Source: Vreelandella rituensis (GTDB lineage: Bacteria; Pseudomonadota; Gammaproteobacteria; Pseudomonadales; Halomonadaceae). Taken from it: a DNA stretch of 64,000 nt. Positions 17,604-29,953 of this stretch are shown here, piece after piece (within the stretch, counting starts at the first letter, position 1; every line of letters begins with the position of its first letter). The notes under the pieces are model-generated. The model was given only the letters and a program-made list of their open reading frames with translations. It did no database searches and was not told the DNA's origin. The stretch is from assembly GCF_003336665.1 (NCBI RefSeq), contig NZ_QPIJ01000013.1, forward strand, positions 17,884-81,883, written 5' to 3'. Made by a program: the position numbers and the translations under genes.

Positions 17604-18455
17604 ATGCTCTCCTATCAACATGCCTATCATGCCGGGAATTTTGCCGATGTTCACAAGCATTTGACGGTTTTTGCCGTCATCGAACATCTATTACGTAAAA
17701 AATCAGCCATTACATATATAGATACTCATGCTGGACGAGGTCTTTATCAATTAGCTGCAAAAGAAAGCACTCGGCTACAGGAGCACCTGGGTGGCATTGA
17801 GCCGTTGTGGCAAGCGCGCAAGCAGTTTTGCGACCCTTTGTTGACGTCGTGGCTGTCGGCTCTGGAGGGGCTTCAAGCATCCAATGCCAAGGCAGCCTTG
17901 AGCCTGTATCCCGGTTCGCCCTGGTGGTTGGGGCAACGCTTGCGTGAGCAGGATCAACTGCATCTATTCGAGCTGCATCCAGGTGAACATGAGCATCTGT
18001 CAGCGCAGCCCCTTCCCGCCAATACACGGCGTCATTACGCGGATGGTCTGGCTGGGCTGGCCCGCCTACTCCCGGTGGTGACACCACGGTTATGCGTGCT
18101 GCTCGACCCCAGCTACGAGCGCAAGTCGGAATATCAGGAGGTAGCTCAGGCGGTCACGCAACTCATGCACAAAGCACGCCATGCCGTCGTGCTGGTATGG
18201 TATCCATTGCTGCCTGCAGGGCATTTTCAGGGGTTGTTGGAGGCTCTGCGCGCCAGCCAGGTACGCAAGATATGGCGCAGCGAACTACGTCTGCGTGACC
18301 CTTCACAGGAAACCCACGGCATGTACGGCAGTGGCATGCTGGTCATCAACCCGCCCTGGGGGATGCAAGAGCGCCTTGAAGGCGCCATGGCGGAACTGGC
18401 GCCGTTGCTGGGCGAACAATGTCGCCATGCCGCAGACTGGTGGGTGGAAGAGTAG
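17604..18455 (+). CDS. rlmJ: 23S rRNA (adenine-2030-N6)-methyltransferase
   Basis: Methylates A2030 of 23S rRNA. The N-terminal MLSYQHAYHAGNFADVHKH is the family hallmark, and 283 residues is the usual length. The AdoMet site region ITYIDTHAGRGLYQL (36-50) is present, as is the catalytic DPSYE (168-172), the local form of the DPPY motif. AAGGG precedes the ATG. It converges on mnmE with 16 bases between stops, and I see no clear terminator in that gap. Confidence 0.94.
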   Translation: MLSYQHAYHAGNFADVHKHLTVFAVIEHLLRKKSAITYIDTHAGRGLYQLAAKESTRLQEHLGGIEPLWQARKQFCDPLLTSWLSALEGLQASNAKAALSLYPGSPWWLGQRLREQDQLHLFELHPGEHEHLSAQPLPANTRRHYADGLAGLARLLPVVTPRLCVLLDPSYERKSEYQEVAQAVTQLMHKARHAVVLVWYPLLPAGHFQGLLEALRASQVRKIWRSELRLRDPSQETHGMYGSGMLVINPPWGMQERLEGAMAELAPLLGEQCRHAADWWVEE

Positions 18456-18471
18456 CTCTAGATTTCCCTGT

Positions 18472-19842
18472 TTATTTCCCGATGCAGAAACTACCAAAAA
18501 TCTCACCCAAGAGATCGTCGGCACTGAATTCGCCGGTGATTTCTCCCAGTGCCTGTTGAGCATCACGCAAGTCTTCCGCCAGCAGTTCACCGGCACCAAA
18601 GCCTTCAAGCTGGCCAGCACCATTTTCCAGGGCGGTGGCGGCGCGATCCAAGGCATCCAGGTGCCTGCGTCTGGCGGAAAATCGTCCTTCGGTAGTCGCC
18701 GAGAAACCCATGACGTCCTTGAGGTGGGTTTTCAAGTTATCCACACCCGCTCCTGTTTTAGCGGAAAGACGCACAATGGGGTGGCCTGTGGATAAATCCA
18801 TTCCGGGCGTTTCTTCGCTGGTATCGATCTTGTTGCGCACCAGCGTCAGGCGGGTTTTATCGGGAAGTTTCTCGATGAATTCAGGCCAGATGGCTAGAGG
18901 GTCGGTGGAGGTGGTAGTACCGGCATCCACCAGTAACAGTACCCGATCGGCTCGCTCGATTTCCGCCCAGGCGCGGGCTACCCCGATCTTTTCCACCGCA
19001 TCAGGCGTATCACGCAAGCCGGCGGTGTCAATGATGTGCAGCGGCATGCCATCCAGGTGGATATGTTCGCGCAGCACGTCTCGTGTGGTGCCGGCAATGG
19101 CGGTAACGATAGCCGTGTCCTGTTGGGTCAGGGCATTGAGTAGGCTGGATTTTCCCGCGTTGGGGCGCCCGGCGATCACAACACTCATGCCTTCACGCAT
19201 CAAGGCGCCTTGCCCGGCGGTGGCACGAATGGTGGCCAGTTCCTGTTGGATCTGGCCAAGCATCGCCGATACTTTACCGTCGGCGAGGAAATCGATTTCC
19301 TCTTCAGGAAAATCGATAGCCGCCTCGACGTAGATACGCAATTCGACAAGGCGTTGCACCAATGCTTCGATACGTCGGGAGAACTCGCCTTGCAGCGAGC
19401 GCAGGGCGTTTTCCGCAGCTGATTTCGAGCTGGCATCGATCAGGTCGGCAATGGCTTCGGCTTGCGCAAGGTCCAGCTTGTCATTGAGAAAGGCACGTTC
19501 GGAAAATTCGCCGGGCCTCGCAAGGCGCGCCCCCAGCTCGACACAGCGCTCCAGCAGAAGGTCCATGATCACCGGCCCACCGTGGCCCTGGAGCTCAAGC
19601 ACATCTTCGCCGGTGAAGGAGTGAGGCCCTTCGAAGAACAGCGCAATGCCTTCATCGATCAGCCCGGCATGGCCCCGAAACCGGCCGTAATGGGCGCGAC
19701 GCGGGGCGGGGCACTGTCCAAGCATGCTTTCAGCGATCGGCCGGCAGGCAGGCCCGGAGACGCGAATGATGCCCACACCACCGCGCCCTGGAGGAGTCGC
19801 CAAGGCGGTAATGCTATCTTCGATATAAAGGCGGTCAGCCAT
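18472..19842 (-). CDS. mnmE: tRNA modification GTPase MnmE
   Basis: Partner of MnmG in U34 tRNA modification. The 456 residues hold the N-terminal tetrahydrofolate-binding domain ([20 protein letters not shown]), a helical region, a G domain with P-loop GRPNAGKS (225-232), [15 protein letters not shown] and NKID, and the terminal CIGK with its conserved Cys454. It lies downstream of yidC after a strong hairpin. Its usual neighbour mnmG is 18 kb away at the window edge. Confidence 0.97.
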   Translation of the reverse strand: MADRLYIEDSITALATPPGRGGVGIIRVSGPACRPIAESMLGQCPAPRRAHYGRFRGHAGLIDEGIALFFEGPHSFTGEDVLELQGHGGPVIMDLLLERCVELGARLARPGEFSERAFLNDKLDLAQAEAIADLIDASSKSAAENALRSLQGEFSRRIEALVQRLVELRIYVEAAIDFPEEEIDFLADGKVSAMLGQIQQELATIRATAGQGALMREGMSVVIAGRPNAGKSSLLNALTQQDTAIVTAIAGTTRDVLREHIHLDGMPLHIIDTAGLRDTPDAVEKIGVARAWAEIERADRVLLLVDAGTTTSTDPLAIWPEFIEKLPDKTRLTLVRNKIDTSEETPGMDLSTGHPIVRLSAKTGAGVDNLKTHLKDVMGFSATTEGRFSARRRHLDALDRAATALENGAGQLEGFGAGELLAEDLRDAQQALGEITGEFSADDLLGEIFGSFCIGK

Positions 19843-19896
19843 GTGCTATATCCTCCTGAGAAGAGGCGGTATTGTCGGGTTGTATGGCGTAAAACG

Positions 19897-19934
19897 CCAG
19901 ACCCCCGCAACTGAAGACAGCGGCGGGGGTCTGG
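19897..19934 (-). terminator. Strong hairpin between yidC and mnmE
   Basis: CCAGACCCCCGC (19897-19908) and GCGGGGGTCTGG (19923-19934) form a perfect 12-bp stem with a 14-base loop. On the minus strand it is followed by CGTTTTACG. It looks like a terminator or partial terminator after yidC, so mnmE may be expressed at a lower level or from its own promoter. Confidence 0.65.
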
Positions 19935-19957
19935 TGAGGGTCAGGCTCGGAAAGAAC

Positions 19958-21652
19958 TTACTTGGTTCTCATGCCCTTGCCGATACTCGGATCGTTTTCG
20001 ATCTTGCGTGTAATGAGATACTGCTGAGCTACCGAGATGATGTTGTTGACCACCCAGTAGATGACCAGCCCGGCCGGGAACCACAGGAAGAAGAACGTGA
20101 AGATGATAGGCAGCATCTTCATGATCTTGGCCTGCATCGGATCGGGAGGCGTCGGGTTGAGCATTTGTTGCACGAACATCGAGGCGCCCATCAGGATCGG
20201 CAGAACGAAGTAAGGATCCTTCACCGACAGATCCTGAATCCAGAACATGAACGGTGCATGACGCAATTCAACCGATTCCAGCAGCATCCAGTAAAGCGCG
20301 ATGAATACCGGCATCTGTATCAGAATGGGCAGACAACCCCCTAACGGATTGATCTTTTCCTTCTTATAGAACTTCATCATCTCTTGAGACATCTTCTGGC
20401 GGTCATCGCCATAGAGCTCCTTGAGACGCGTCATTTCCGGGCCAAGCTTGCGCATCCGTGCCATGGACTTGTAGGCCTTGGCGGACAGGGGGAACAGCAC
20501 CACCTTGACCAGGACGGTCAACAGAACAATCGACCACCCCCAATTGCCTACCACGTCATGGATATGATCAAGCAGCCAGAACAACGGGTTGGCGATGAAC
20601 CATAGCCAGCCGAAGTCGACGGTCAGGCGTAGGTTAGGGGCCACTTGCTCCAGGTGATCCTGAACCTTGGGACCCATGTAAAGCGTTGCGCCTAGCGTGG
20701 CTTCTTCGTTAGCGGCGATGGTATTGGTCGGGCCGGCGACGGCGGCGACATTGCGCCCCCGGGAATCAGTGGTGGTGTAATACAGGTTCTGCTGATCCTG
20801 AGGAGGCGCCCAGGCAGACACGAAGTAATGCTGAATTATCGCTACCCAGCCGCCCTGAGCATCACGGTTTTCAAACGCACCCTTCTGGATATCCTCGAAA
20901 TCAATTTTCAGATAACGATCTTCCGGTGTCGAGAAGGCGGCCCCCAGGTACGAGCTCATTCCCATCGAAACACCGCTTGAGGGGTCCGGCGAGTTATCCC
21001 GCGCCAGTTGCCCGATAAAGCGTGCGCTGACCGGCGACTCGGTATTGTTTTGTACGTAATAGCTGACATCCACGGCATAGCTGCCGCGCGTGAATGTGAG
21101 GCGCTTGAGTACATCGACCCCATTGATTTCAGCGTTCAGGTCAACCACGACATTATCTTCGTTCGCGGTCAGCCGGTACTCGGTACCTTCCGGTGTGAAG
21201 GCGATGCGACTCGCTTCCCCTTCCAACTGAAGACCGGAACGTGCCACATAGCTGCGGTTTTGACTATCAGACAGCAGTATGTAGTTTCTTTCCGAGGCCA
21301 GCGTCTGTTTATGCTGTGGCAAGGCGGCATAGACGATATCACCCCCGTGCGGATCGATGCGTACATCCAGCACATCGGTGGTGACGGCGATGAAGTCACG
21401 GCTGCTGGTCGAGGTGTCTTCCTCCACCGCTGGCATGCCCTCCTCCCCAGCTTGACGCTCGGGTGCGGTGGGAACGGCAAGCCCGTTACCGTCAGGGGAT
21501 TCTTCACTAACGCCATTGGCGGGCTGAGAAATCCCCGGTGCCTGGGCAACAGGTTCAGTAACTGGCTGCCCGTAATCCTGATTCCACTGGATTACCAGAA
21601 GGTAAGCCAGAATAGCTAAAGGAATCAGCAGAATAAGTCGTTTTACGTCCAT
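19958..21652 (-). CDS. yidC: Membrane protein insertase YidC
   Basis: Inserts and folds inner-membrane proteins with or without SecYEG. It has 564 residues. There is an N-terminal membrane anchor (MDVKRLILLIPLAILAYLLV), a large periplasmic beta domain (about 50-345), and the conserved C-terminal core with five membrane segments: WLWFIANPLFWLL, WGWSIVLLTVLV, the cytoplasmic MSQEMMKFYKKEKINPLGGC loop, and IYWVVNNIISVAQQ. It lies downstream of rnpA with a 118-base gap, too short for the usual yidD gene. Confidence 0.97.
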   Translation of the reverse strand: MDVKRLILLIPLAILAYLLVIQWNQDYGQPVTEPVAQAPGISQPANGVSEESPDGNGLAVPTAPERQAGEEGMPAVEEDTSTSSRDFIAVTTDVLDVRIDPHGGDIVYAALPQHKQTLASERNYILLSDSQNRSYVARSGLQLEGEASRIAFTPEGTEYRLTANEDNVVVDLNAEINGVDVLKRLTFTRGSYAVDVSYYVQNNTESPVSARFIGQLARDNSPDPSSGVSMGMSSYLGAAFSTPEDRYLKIDFEDIQKGAFENRDAQGGWVAIIQHYFVSAWAPPQDQQNLYYTTTDSRGRNVAAVAGPTNTIAANEEATLGATLYMGPKVQDHLEQVAPNLRLTVDFGWLWFIANPLFWLLDHIHDVVGNWGWSIVLLTVLVKVVLFPLSAKAYKSMARMRKLGPEMTRLKELYGDDRQKMSQEMMKFYKKEKINPLGGCLPILIQMPVFIALYWMLLESVELRHAPFMFWIQDLSVKDPYFVLPILMGASMFVQQMLNPTPPDPMQAKIMKMLPIIFTFFFLWFPAGLVIYWVVNNIISVAQQYLITRKIENDPSIGKGMRTK

Positions 21653-21724
21653 AAGGGTTCTGCCCGATGGGTGGTGAACATGCTAATGGCGCAATGTCAT
21701 TTGCTCGACCCTTGACACACGAAA

Positions 21725-21742
21725 GCCTGCCATGTGGCAGGC
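21725..21742 (-). other. Hairpin in the rnpA-yidC gap
   Basis: GCCTGCC and GGCAGGC flank a short loop (21725-21742) in the otherwise empty 118-base space between rnpA and yidC. No T-run follows in the yidC direction, so it is more likely an RNA-processing or stabilising stem than a terminator. Confidence 0.45.
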
Positions 21743-21770
21743 CGAGGTCGAGCGGCGAAAGGTATGCCGG

Positions 21771-22175
21771 TCAAGAACCACTGGTCTGACGGGACGAAAC
21801 CGTATGCTTGTCAGCTTGTGCTTCACGTAAGAGCCGTTTCCACATCCCGTGAAGCTGGCGATGCAGAGTGTCGTTGTCCAGCTCATGAACGCCGCGTCTG
21901 GCGAGTACCACGATATCCACAGCGGGAAGGTGGTGTTGCCTGAGACGAAAGGAATCACGAGCAAGCCGCTTGAAGCGATTACGGGCAACGGCGTGCCTCA
22001 CATTTTTCTTGCTGACTATCAAGCCAAGGCGGGGATATCCCAGGGCATTGAAACGCACAAGCGCCATCATGCCTTTGCCATGAACCTTGATATCTGCATG
22101 CTCGAAAACGTGACTGTAATCCCCGGCGTTAAGCAAGCGTAAGCGTCGGGGAAAGTCTTGAGCGGATGCACGCAA
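21771..22175 (-). CDS. rnpA: Ribonuclease P protein component
   Basis: Protein subunit of RNase P, which trims tRNA 5' ends. It has 134 residues, with the RNA-binding core RLGLIVSKKNVRHAVARNRFKRLARDSFR split over its conserved RNR box (ARNRFKRLARDSFR). The best start is the TTG at 22175, 7 bases after the rpmH stop, with no strong ribosome site, implying coupling to rpmH. The C-terminal 25 residues are polar and not conserved. Confidence 0.93.
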   Translation of the reverse strand: MRASAQDFPRRLRLLNAGDYSHVFEHADIKVHGKGMMALVRFNALGYPRLGLIVSKKNVRHAVARNRFKRLARDSFRLRQHHLPAVDIVVLARRGVHELDNDTLHRQLHGMWKRLLREAQADKHTVSSRQTSGS

Positions 22176-22182
22176 TCTGAGA

Positions 22183-22317
22183 TCAGGCGCTCAGACGCTT
22201 ACGGCCCTTGGCACGACGACGCGCCAGAATGGCACGGCCGTTTTTGGTAGCCATGCGAGCACGGAATCCATGCGCGCGCTTGCGCTTGAGAACGCTGGGT
22301 TGAAAAGTGCGTTTCAT
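22183..22317 (-). CDS. rpmH: 50S ribosomal protein L34
   Basis: A 44-residue, highly basic ribosomal protein read on the minus strand: [20 protein letters not shown], then [20 protein letters not shown] and RLSA. This is the standard L34 sequence and length. The ATG is at 22317. It is the first gene of the leftward rpmH-rnpA-yidC-mnmE run and shares its upstream region with dnaA. Confidence 0.97.
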   Translation of the reverse strand: MKRTFQPSVLKRKRAHGFRARMATKNGRAILARRRAKGRKRLSA

Positions 22318-22860
22318 AACTCGTTATTCCCACGTGGTTTAGAACGGAAGATGAATTCCAGGGAGCCCCGGATAGAGAGGCTCTGACCGGGGGAGATTCA
22401 ATTCAAGACCGGAAATTGTAGAGGCTTCGTGAGCCCGGTGCAATTCTTCCGTGCACAAAAGCCTTCAGGTGACGTGCACAAACGGTCATGAATGGACTGG
22501 TGCAGGCTGAATGTAAAAAACTACCTCGCTATAATTACTAACTTAATAGAGTTTTTAATGCTGTTATTAATAGTGGGGATAGTAATTGTGGATAAGATTA
22601 AAATTTAAATGTATTTCAATGCTATATAGTTATAAAAAATCTGTGCATAAGCTTGGGTAAAAAGGTTGAGAGAGTGTTAGAAAGCTGTGAATGAAACTGG
22701 GTGTTGATACTGGCTGACAAGCTATCCCCCGATTATTGGGTATTTTTCCAAAGCCCTCCTTTTAAGTTATCCACAGTCGAAAAGACAGCCAAAGGACGTG
22801 TGGATAACCTGAGCTTGGGGCGCTACAATGTGCGGCCGTTTCCAACCGATGGTGAGATGT
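22318..22860. other. rpmH-dnaA intergenic region with four perfect DnaA boxes, candidate oriC
   Basis: A 543-base non-coding region. It holds four perfect DnaA boxes: 22587-22595, 22642-22650, 22767-22775 and 22799-22807, with one weaker at 22686-22694. An AT-rich stretch (about 22515-22640) lies alongside. In Pseudomonas and relatives the functional origin is between rpmH and dnaA, so this is a strong candidate; it also must contain the dnaA promoter (autorepression by DnaA is likely) and the rpmH promoter. A competing cluster lies at 0.5-1.0 kb. Confidence 0.7.
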
Positions 22861-24333
22861 GTGTCGCTCGCGCTCTGGCAGCAGTGTCTGGATTACCTGC
22901 AGGACGAACTGAATTCCCAGCAGTTCAATACCTGGATTCGCCCATTGCAGGCGGAGGAAGGGGAGTCCAATGAACTGTGTTTGCTGGCACCCAATCGCTT
23001 TGTGCGCGATTGGGTGAGTGACAAGTACGCCAAGCGTATCAGTGAGCTGATGCGCGAACTGGCCCCGGCTAAACCTCCTAAGGTGAGCCTGACGGTAGGC
23101 AGTCGTCGTCCCGCTACGCCGGCTCCGCAACCACGAGAGCTCGGCCATCCTGTCTCTGCCGCCCCCCACAGATCAGTGGCACCCACGCCGCATACGCAGC
23201 GTCGAGGTGATATTGGCGATGAGCGTGAAATCGATCAATTGCGTGAGGAAAATGCCGCTCATCGTCGGCGAGGTAACGCCCGCCAGGTTCAGGTGGAAGG
23301 TAGTCTCAAGCATGGTAGTGGACTGAATCCGAATTTTACCTTTGATACCTTTGTGGAAGGTAAGTCCAACCAGTTGGCGCGTGCGGCATCACGTCAGGTA
23401 TCGGAAAACCCCGGTGGGGCTTACAACCCTTTGTTTCTCTATGGTGGGGTAGGTTTGGGTAAAACCCATTTAATGCATGCCGTGGGCAATGCGTTAGCCA
23501 CGCGGCGGGAAAACGCTCGTGTGGTGTATCTGCATTCCGAACGCTTTGTCGCGGATATGGTAAAAGCGCTACAGCTTAATGCGATCAACGATTTCAAGCG
23601 TTTCTATCGCAGTGTCGATGCGCTTCTAATTGATGATATTCAGTTTTTTGCCGGCAAAGAGCGCTCCCAGGAAGAATTCTTTCATACTTTCAACGCCCTC
23701 TTGGAAGGCGGTCAGCAAATGATTCTGACCTCCGACCGTTATCCCAAGGAAATCAGTGGGGTGGAGGAGCGCTTGAAGTCGCGGTTTGGCTGGGGCTTGA
23801 CCGTTGCAATCGAACCGCCTGAGCTTGAAACCCGAGTGGCGATTCTGATGAAGAAGGCCGATCAGGCCAAGGTCGATTTGCCGCATGATGCCGCCTTCTT
23901 TATTGCCCAGAAAATTCGTTCCAACGTGCGAGAACTGGAAGGTGCCTTGAAGAAGGTGATCGCAGACTCCCACTTCATGGGCAAGACGATCACTCAGGAT
24001 TTTATCCGCGAATCCTTGAAAGATCTGCTGGCTTTGCAGGACAAGCAGGTGGGTGTGGACAATATCCAGCGCACGGTGGCTGAATATTACAAGATCAAAT
24101 TGGCGGATTTGCTTTCCAAGCGGCGTTCACGCTCGGTAGCCAGGCCTCGGCAGGTAGCCATGGCGTTGGCTAAGGAATTGACCAACCACAGCTTGCCGGA
24201 GATTGGCGATGCCTTTGGCGGGCGGGATCACACTACGGTGTTGCATGCCTGTCGCAAGGTGAAGGCGCTACAGGAAGAAAATGCGGATATCCGTGAGGAT
24301 TACAAGAACCTACTGCGTCTTCTGACCAGCTGA
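22861..24333 (+). CDS. dnaA: Chromosomal replication initiator DnaA
   Basis: Initiator ATPase that binds DnaA boxes and opens oriC. The 490-residue product has domain I ([17 protein letters not shown]...WIRPLQ), a variable polar linker (about 75-155), the AAA+ domain with Walker [10 protein letters not shown] (195-203), Walker [10 protein letters not shown], and the DNA-binding signature [16 protein letters not shown] choose the GTG at 22861 because it gives the canonical family N-terminus and follows GGTGAG; an upstream in-frame ATG at 22828 overlaps the origin region. The linker is longer and more Arg/His/Pro-rich than usual. Confidence 0.97.
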   Translation: MSLALWQQCLDYLQDELNSQQFNTWIRPLQAEEGESNELCLLAPNRFVRDWVSDKYAKRISELMRELAPAKPPKVSLTVGSRRPATPAPQPRELGHPVSAAPHRSVAPTPHTQRRGDIGDEREIDQLREENAAHRRRGNARQVQVEGSLKHGSGLNPNFTFDTFVEGKSNQLARAASRQVSENPGGAYNPLFLYGGVGLGKTHLMHAVGNALATRRENARVVYLHSERFVADMVKALQLNAINDFKRFYRSVDALLIDDIQFFAGKERSQEEFFHTFNALLEGGQQMILTSDRYPKEISGVEERLKSRFGWGLTVAIEPPELETRVAILMKKADQAKVDLPHDAAFFIAQKIRSNVRELEGALKKVIADSHFMGKTITQDFIRESLKDLLALQDKQVGVDNIQRTVAEYYKIKLADLLSKRRSRSVARPRQVAMALAKELTNHSLPEIGDAFGGRDHTTVLHACRKVKALQEENADIREDYKNLLRLLTS

Positions 24334-24403
24334 TACACTGAGTCGGCCGCAAGTTGTCTGCCAAATTGTCTGGCCAAGTTTCCAGAATAAGCCCGGAGTG
24401 TTG

Positions 24404-25507
24404 ATGAAATTTACTATTTCCCGTGAGGCGTTGCTGCGCCCGCTGACGCTGGTGGCCGGCGTGGTGGAACGACGCCAGACGCTGCCCGTGTTATCCAACG
24501 TGCTGATACAGGTAGAAGGCGATCAGGTCGCGTTGACCGGTACCGACCTGGAAGTCGAGCTGATTGGGCGTACCGTGGCAAGCCATGTGGAAGCGACCGG
24601 CAGTGCCACGGTTCCAGCGCGTAAACTGATGGATATCTGCAAGTCATTGCCGGACCAAGCCGAGATCCAGTTGGGTCTGGAAGACGGCCGCGCCGTACTG
24701 CGCAGCGGACGCTCTCGCTTTACACTTTCCACCCTGCCTGTGGCGGAATTTCCCAATATTGAAGACACAGAGGGCAGCCAGGAACTGAGCCTGCCACGCG
24801 GCACCTTGAAGCATTTGATTGAAGCCACTTCCTTTGCCATGGCACAGCAGGATGTTCGCTACTACCTGAATGGCATGTTGCTGGAGATTAAAAGTAACCT
24901 TGTACGTACCGTGGCCACTGACGGCCATCGTCTGGCGATGTGTTCTCGTCCGATCGATGTGGCGCTTGAACAATCTTACAAGATCATCGTGCCCCGCAAG
25001 GGCATCCTGGAATTATCCCGGTTGCTGGATGACAGTGACGAGCCAGTAAGCCTGACCTTGGGCGCGGCCCATGTGCGAGCGCATACGGGTGACTTCACGT
25101 TCACCTCGAAATTGATCGACGGTAAATTTCCCGATTATGAGCGTGTTGTACCGCGAGGCGGCGACAAGGTACTGATTGCCGAGCGTGCCCAGCTGCGCCA
25201 GGTGCTCTCACGTACCGCCATTCTATCCAACGAAAAATATCGTGGCGTTCGCCTGCACCTGGAAGAAGGCAATCTCAAGGTGATGGCCAACAATCCCGAG
25301 CAGGAAGAAGCGGAAGAAAACGTCAGTGTGGAATACAGTGGTCCGGCCATGGAGATGGGCTTCAATGTCGGTTACCTGGTGGATGTACTGGCGGCAATCA
25401 ATGAGGACCGTGTCCAGATGACGTTGGCAGACCCCAATAGCAGTGCCTTGCTTGAAGAGCCAGGCGGTGGTGATGCCTTGTACGTGGTGATGCCGATGCG
25501 TCTGTAA
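24404..25507 (+). CDS. dnaN: DNA polymerase III beta subunit (sliding clamp)
   Basis: Ring-shaped processivity clamp. It has 367 residues, starting MKFTISREALLRPLTLVAGV and ending YVVMPMRL, the standard terminal motif of beta clamps. The three repeated clamp domains of about 120 residues each are evident (for example RRQTLPVLSNVLI, DVRYYLNGMLLEI, LSRTAILSNEKYRGVRL). CCGGAG precedes the ATG at 24404. It follows dnaA after 70 bases. Confidence 0.97.
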   Translation: MKFTISREALLRPLTLVAGVVERRQTLPVLSNVLIQVEGDQVALTGTDLEVELIGRTVASHVEATGSATVPARKLMDICKSLPDQAEIQLGLEDGRAVLRSGRSRFTLSTLPVAEFPNIEDTEGSQELSLPRGTLKHLIEATSFAMAQQDVRYYLNGMLLEIKSNLVRTVATDGHRLAMCSRPIDVALEQSYKIIVPRKGILELSRLLDDSDEPVSLTLGAAHVRAHTGDFTFTSKLIDGKFPDYERVVPRGGDKVLIAERAQLRQVLSRTAILSNEKYRGVRLHLEEGNLKVMANNPEQEEAEENVSVEYSGPAMEMGFNVGYLVDVLAAINEDRVQMTLADPNSSALLEEPGGGDALYVVMPMRL

Positions 25508-25651
25508 GACCGCTAGGCGGATAAATGACCGGACGGCGCGGCTGATGATTCAGTAGCGCCGTTTTGCGCTTACATACCCGTGCATTTCAGTGACTGTTCC
25601 GGCCGTTCTTATTCTGCTGTTTTGTCCCTGCCTTTCCTATCGAGAATCGTA

Positions 25652-29214
<3,563 letters not shown>

Positions 29215-29221
29215 GTATAGA

Positions 29222-29237
29222 TGTTTCACGTGAAACA
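29222..29237. promoter_or_regulatory. parS site 3, between gyrB stop and its terminator
   Basis: A perfect TGTTTCACGTGAAACA that begins 8 bases after the gyrB stop and ends directly against the terminator hairpin. It is non-coding. Confidence 0.93.
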
Positions 29238-29238
29238 T

Positions 29239-29267
29239 AAAAACGCCGCTCAATGCGGCGTTTTTTT
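29239..29267 (+). terminator. Terminator after gyrB
   Basis: AAACGCCGC (29241-29249) and GCGGCGTTT (29255-29263) form a perfect stem with a TCAAT loop, followed by more Ts. The A-rich 5' side would also give Ts on the minus strand, so it may serve gmhB from the other side as well. Confidence 0.9.
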
Positions 29268-29289
29268 ATACATGGCAAATGAGGTGATG

Positions 29290-29841
29290 TCACTTCGAGA
29301 GCAGCCAATCAGTAAACACTTCGAGATTCTCAAAAACTCGAGTATTTCCCAGTCCCTTGCCCTGAGCCTCAGTCCACGTTCCTTTGCCGGTTCTTACTAG
29401 AACAGGCTGGCATCCTCGAGATTCGCCTGCCTCCAAGTCGCGCAGGCTGTCGCCCACGATCCAGCTACCTTCAAGAGTCTCTAGCTGTAATGCGTGACGA
29501 ATTTCATCTAGAAGGCCTGGCTTGGGTTTACGGCATTCACAGTTATCATCAGGCCCATGAGGACAGACTGCGATATACGCAATCTGTCCTCCCGCCTGAC
29601 CGACCAACTGATGTAGGCGACTGTGCATGGCTTCCAGGGTGGCAATATCATAGTAGCCACGGCTGATTCCTGATTGGTTGGTGGCTACGGCCACCGTAAA
29701 GCCTGCTTTCGAAAGTCGAGCAATGGCATGTATGGAGGAGGGATAAGCAACCCATTCATCCAATGATTTTACATAAGCGTCGGAGTCCTGATTGATCACG
29801 CCATCTCGGTCAAGAATAACCAGCTTCTGTGCAGAGAGCAT
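29290..29841 (-). CDS. gmhB: D-glycero-beta-D-manno-heptose-1,7-bisphosphate 7-phosphatase
   Basis: HAD-family phosphatase in ADP-heptose synthesis for the LPS core. The 183-residue protein has the nucleophile motif LDRDGVIN (Asp11, Asp13), ATNQSGISRGYY and the zinc loop CPHGPDDNCECRKPKPG (Cys93, His95, Cys101, Cys103), then GDSLRDLEAG. It acts between the kinase and adenylyltransferase steps of HldE, which is encoded at 42.2 kb. It lies downstream of glyS on the same strand but is separated from it by a terminator. Confidence 0.93.
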   Translation of the reverse strand: MLSAQKLVILDRDGVINQDSDAYVKSLDEWVAYPSSIHAIARLSKAGFTVAVATNQSGISRGYYDIATLEAMHSRLHQLVGQAGGQIAYIAVCPHGPDDNCECRKPKPGLLDEIRHALQLETLEGSWIVGDSLRDLEAGESRGCQPVLVRTGKGTWTEAQGKGLGNTRVFENLEVFTDWLLSK

Positions 29842-29875
29842 AAATGGAGGCCTAGGGAGCTATGGGGACTTTTAA

Positions 29876-29891
29876 TGTTTCACGTGAAACA
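29876..29891. promoter_or_regulatory. parS site 4, between gmhB and glyS
   Basis: A fourth perfect TGTTTCACGTGAAACA. Its last bases touch the T-run of the glyS terminator. The four sites span 3.8 kb. Confidence 0.93.
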
Positions 29892-29918
29892 AAAAAACCC
29901 GACGTGAGCCGCCGGGTT
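29889..29918 (-). terminator. Terminator after glyS
   Basis: On the minus strand AACCCGGCG, a GCTCA loop and CGTCGGGTT form a 9-bp stem with one wobble pair, followed by a run of Ts (29891-29897). It lies 35 bases past the glyS stop and abuts parS site 4. Confidence 0.85.
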
Positions 29919-29953
29919 AGGGAAACAACAGATATTAAATACTGCTGGCAAGG

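Noticed and set aside
22701..22973. Plus-strand frame crossing the dnaA start
   Set aside because: It runs in another frame through the DnaA boxes and the first dnaA codons; no homology signs.
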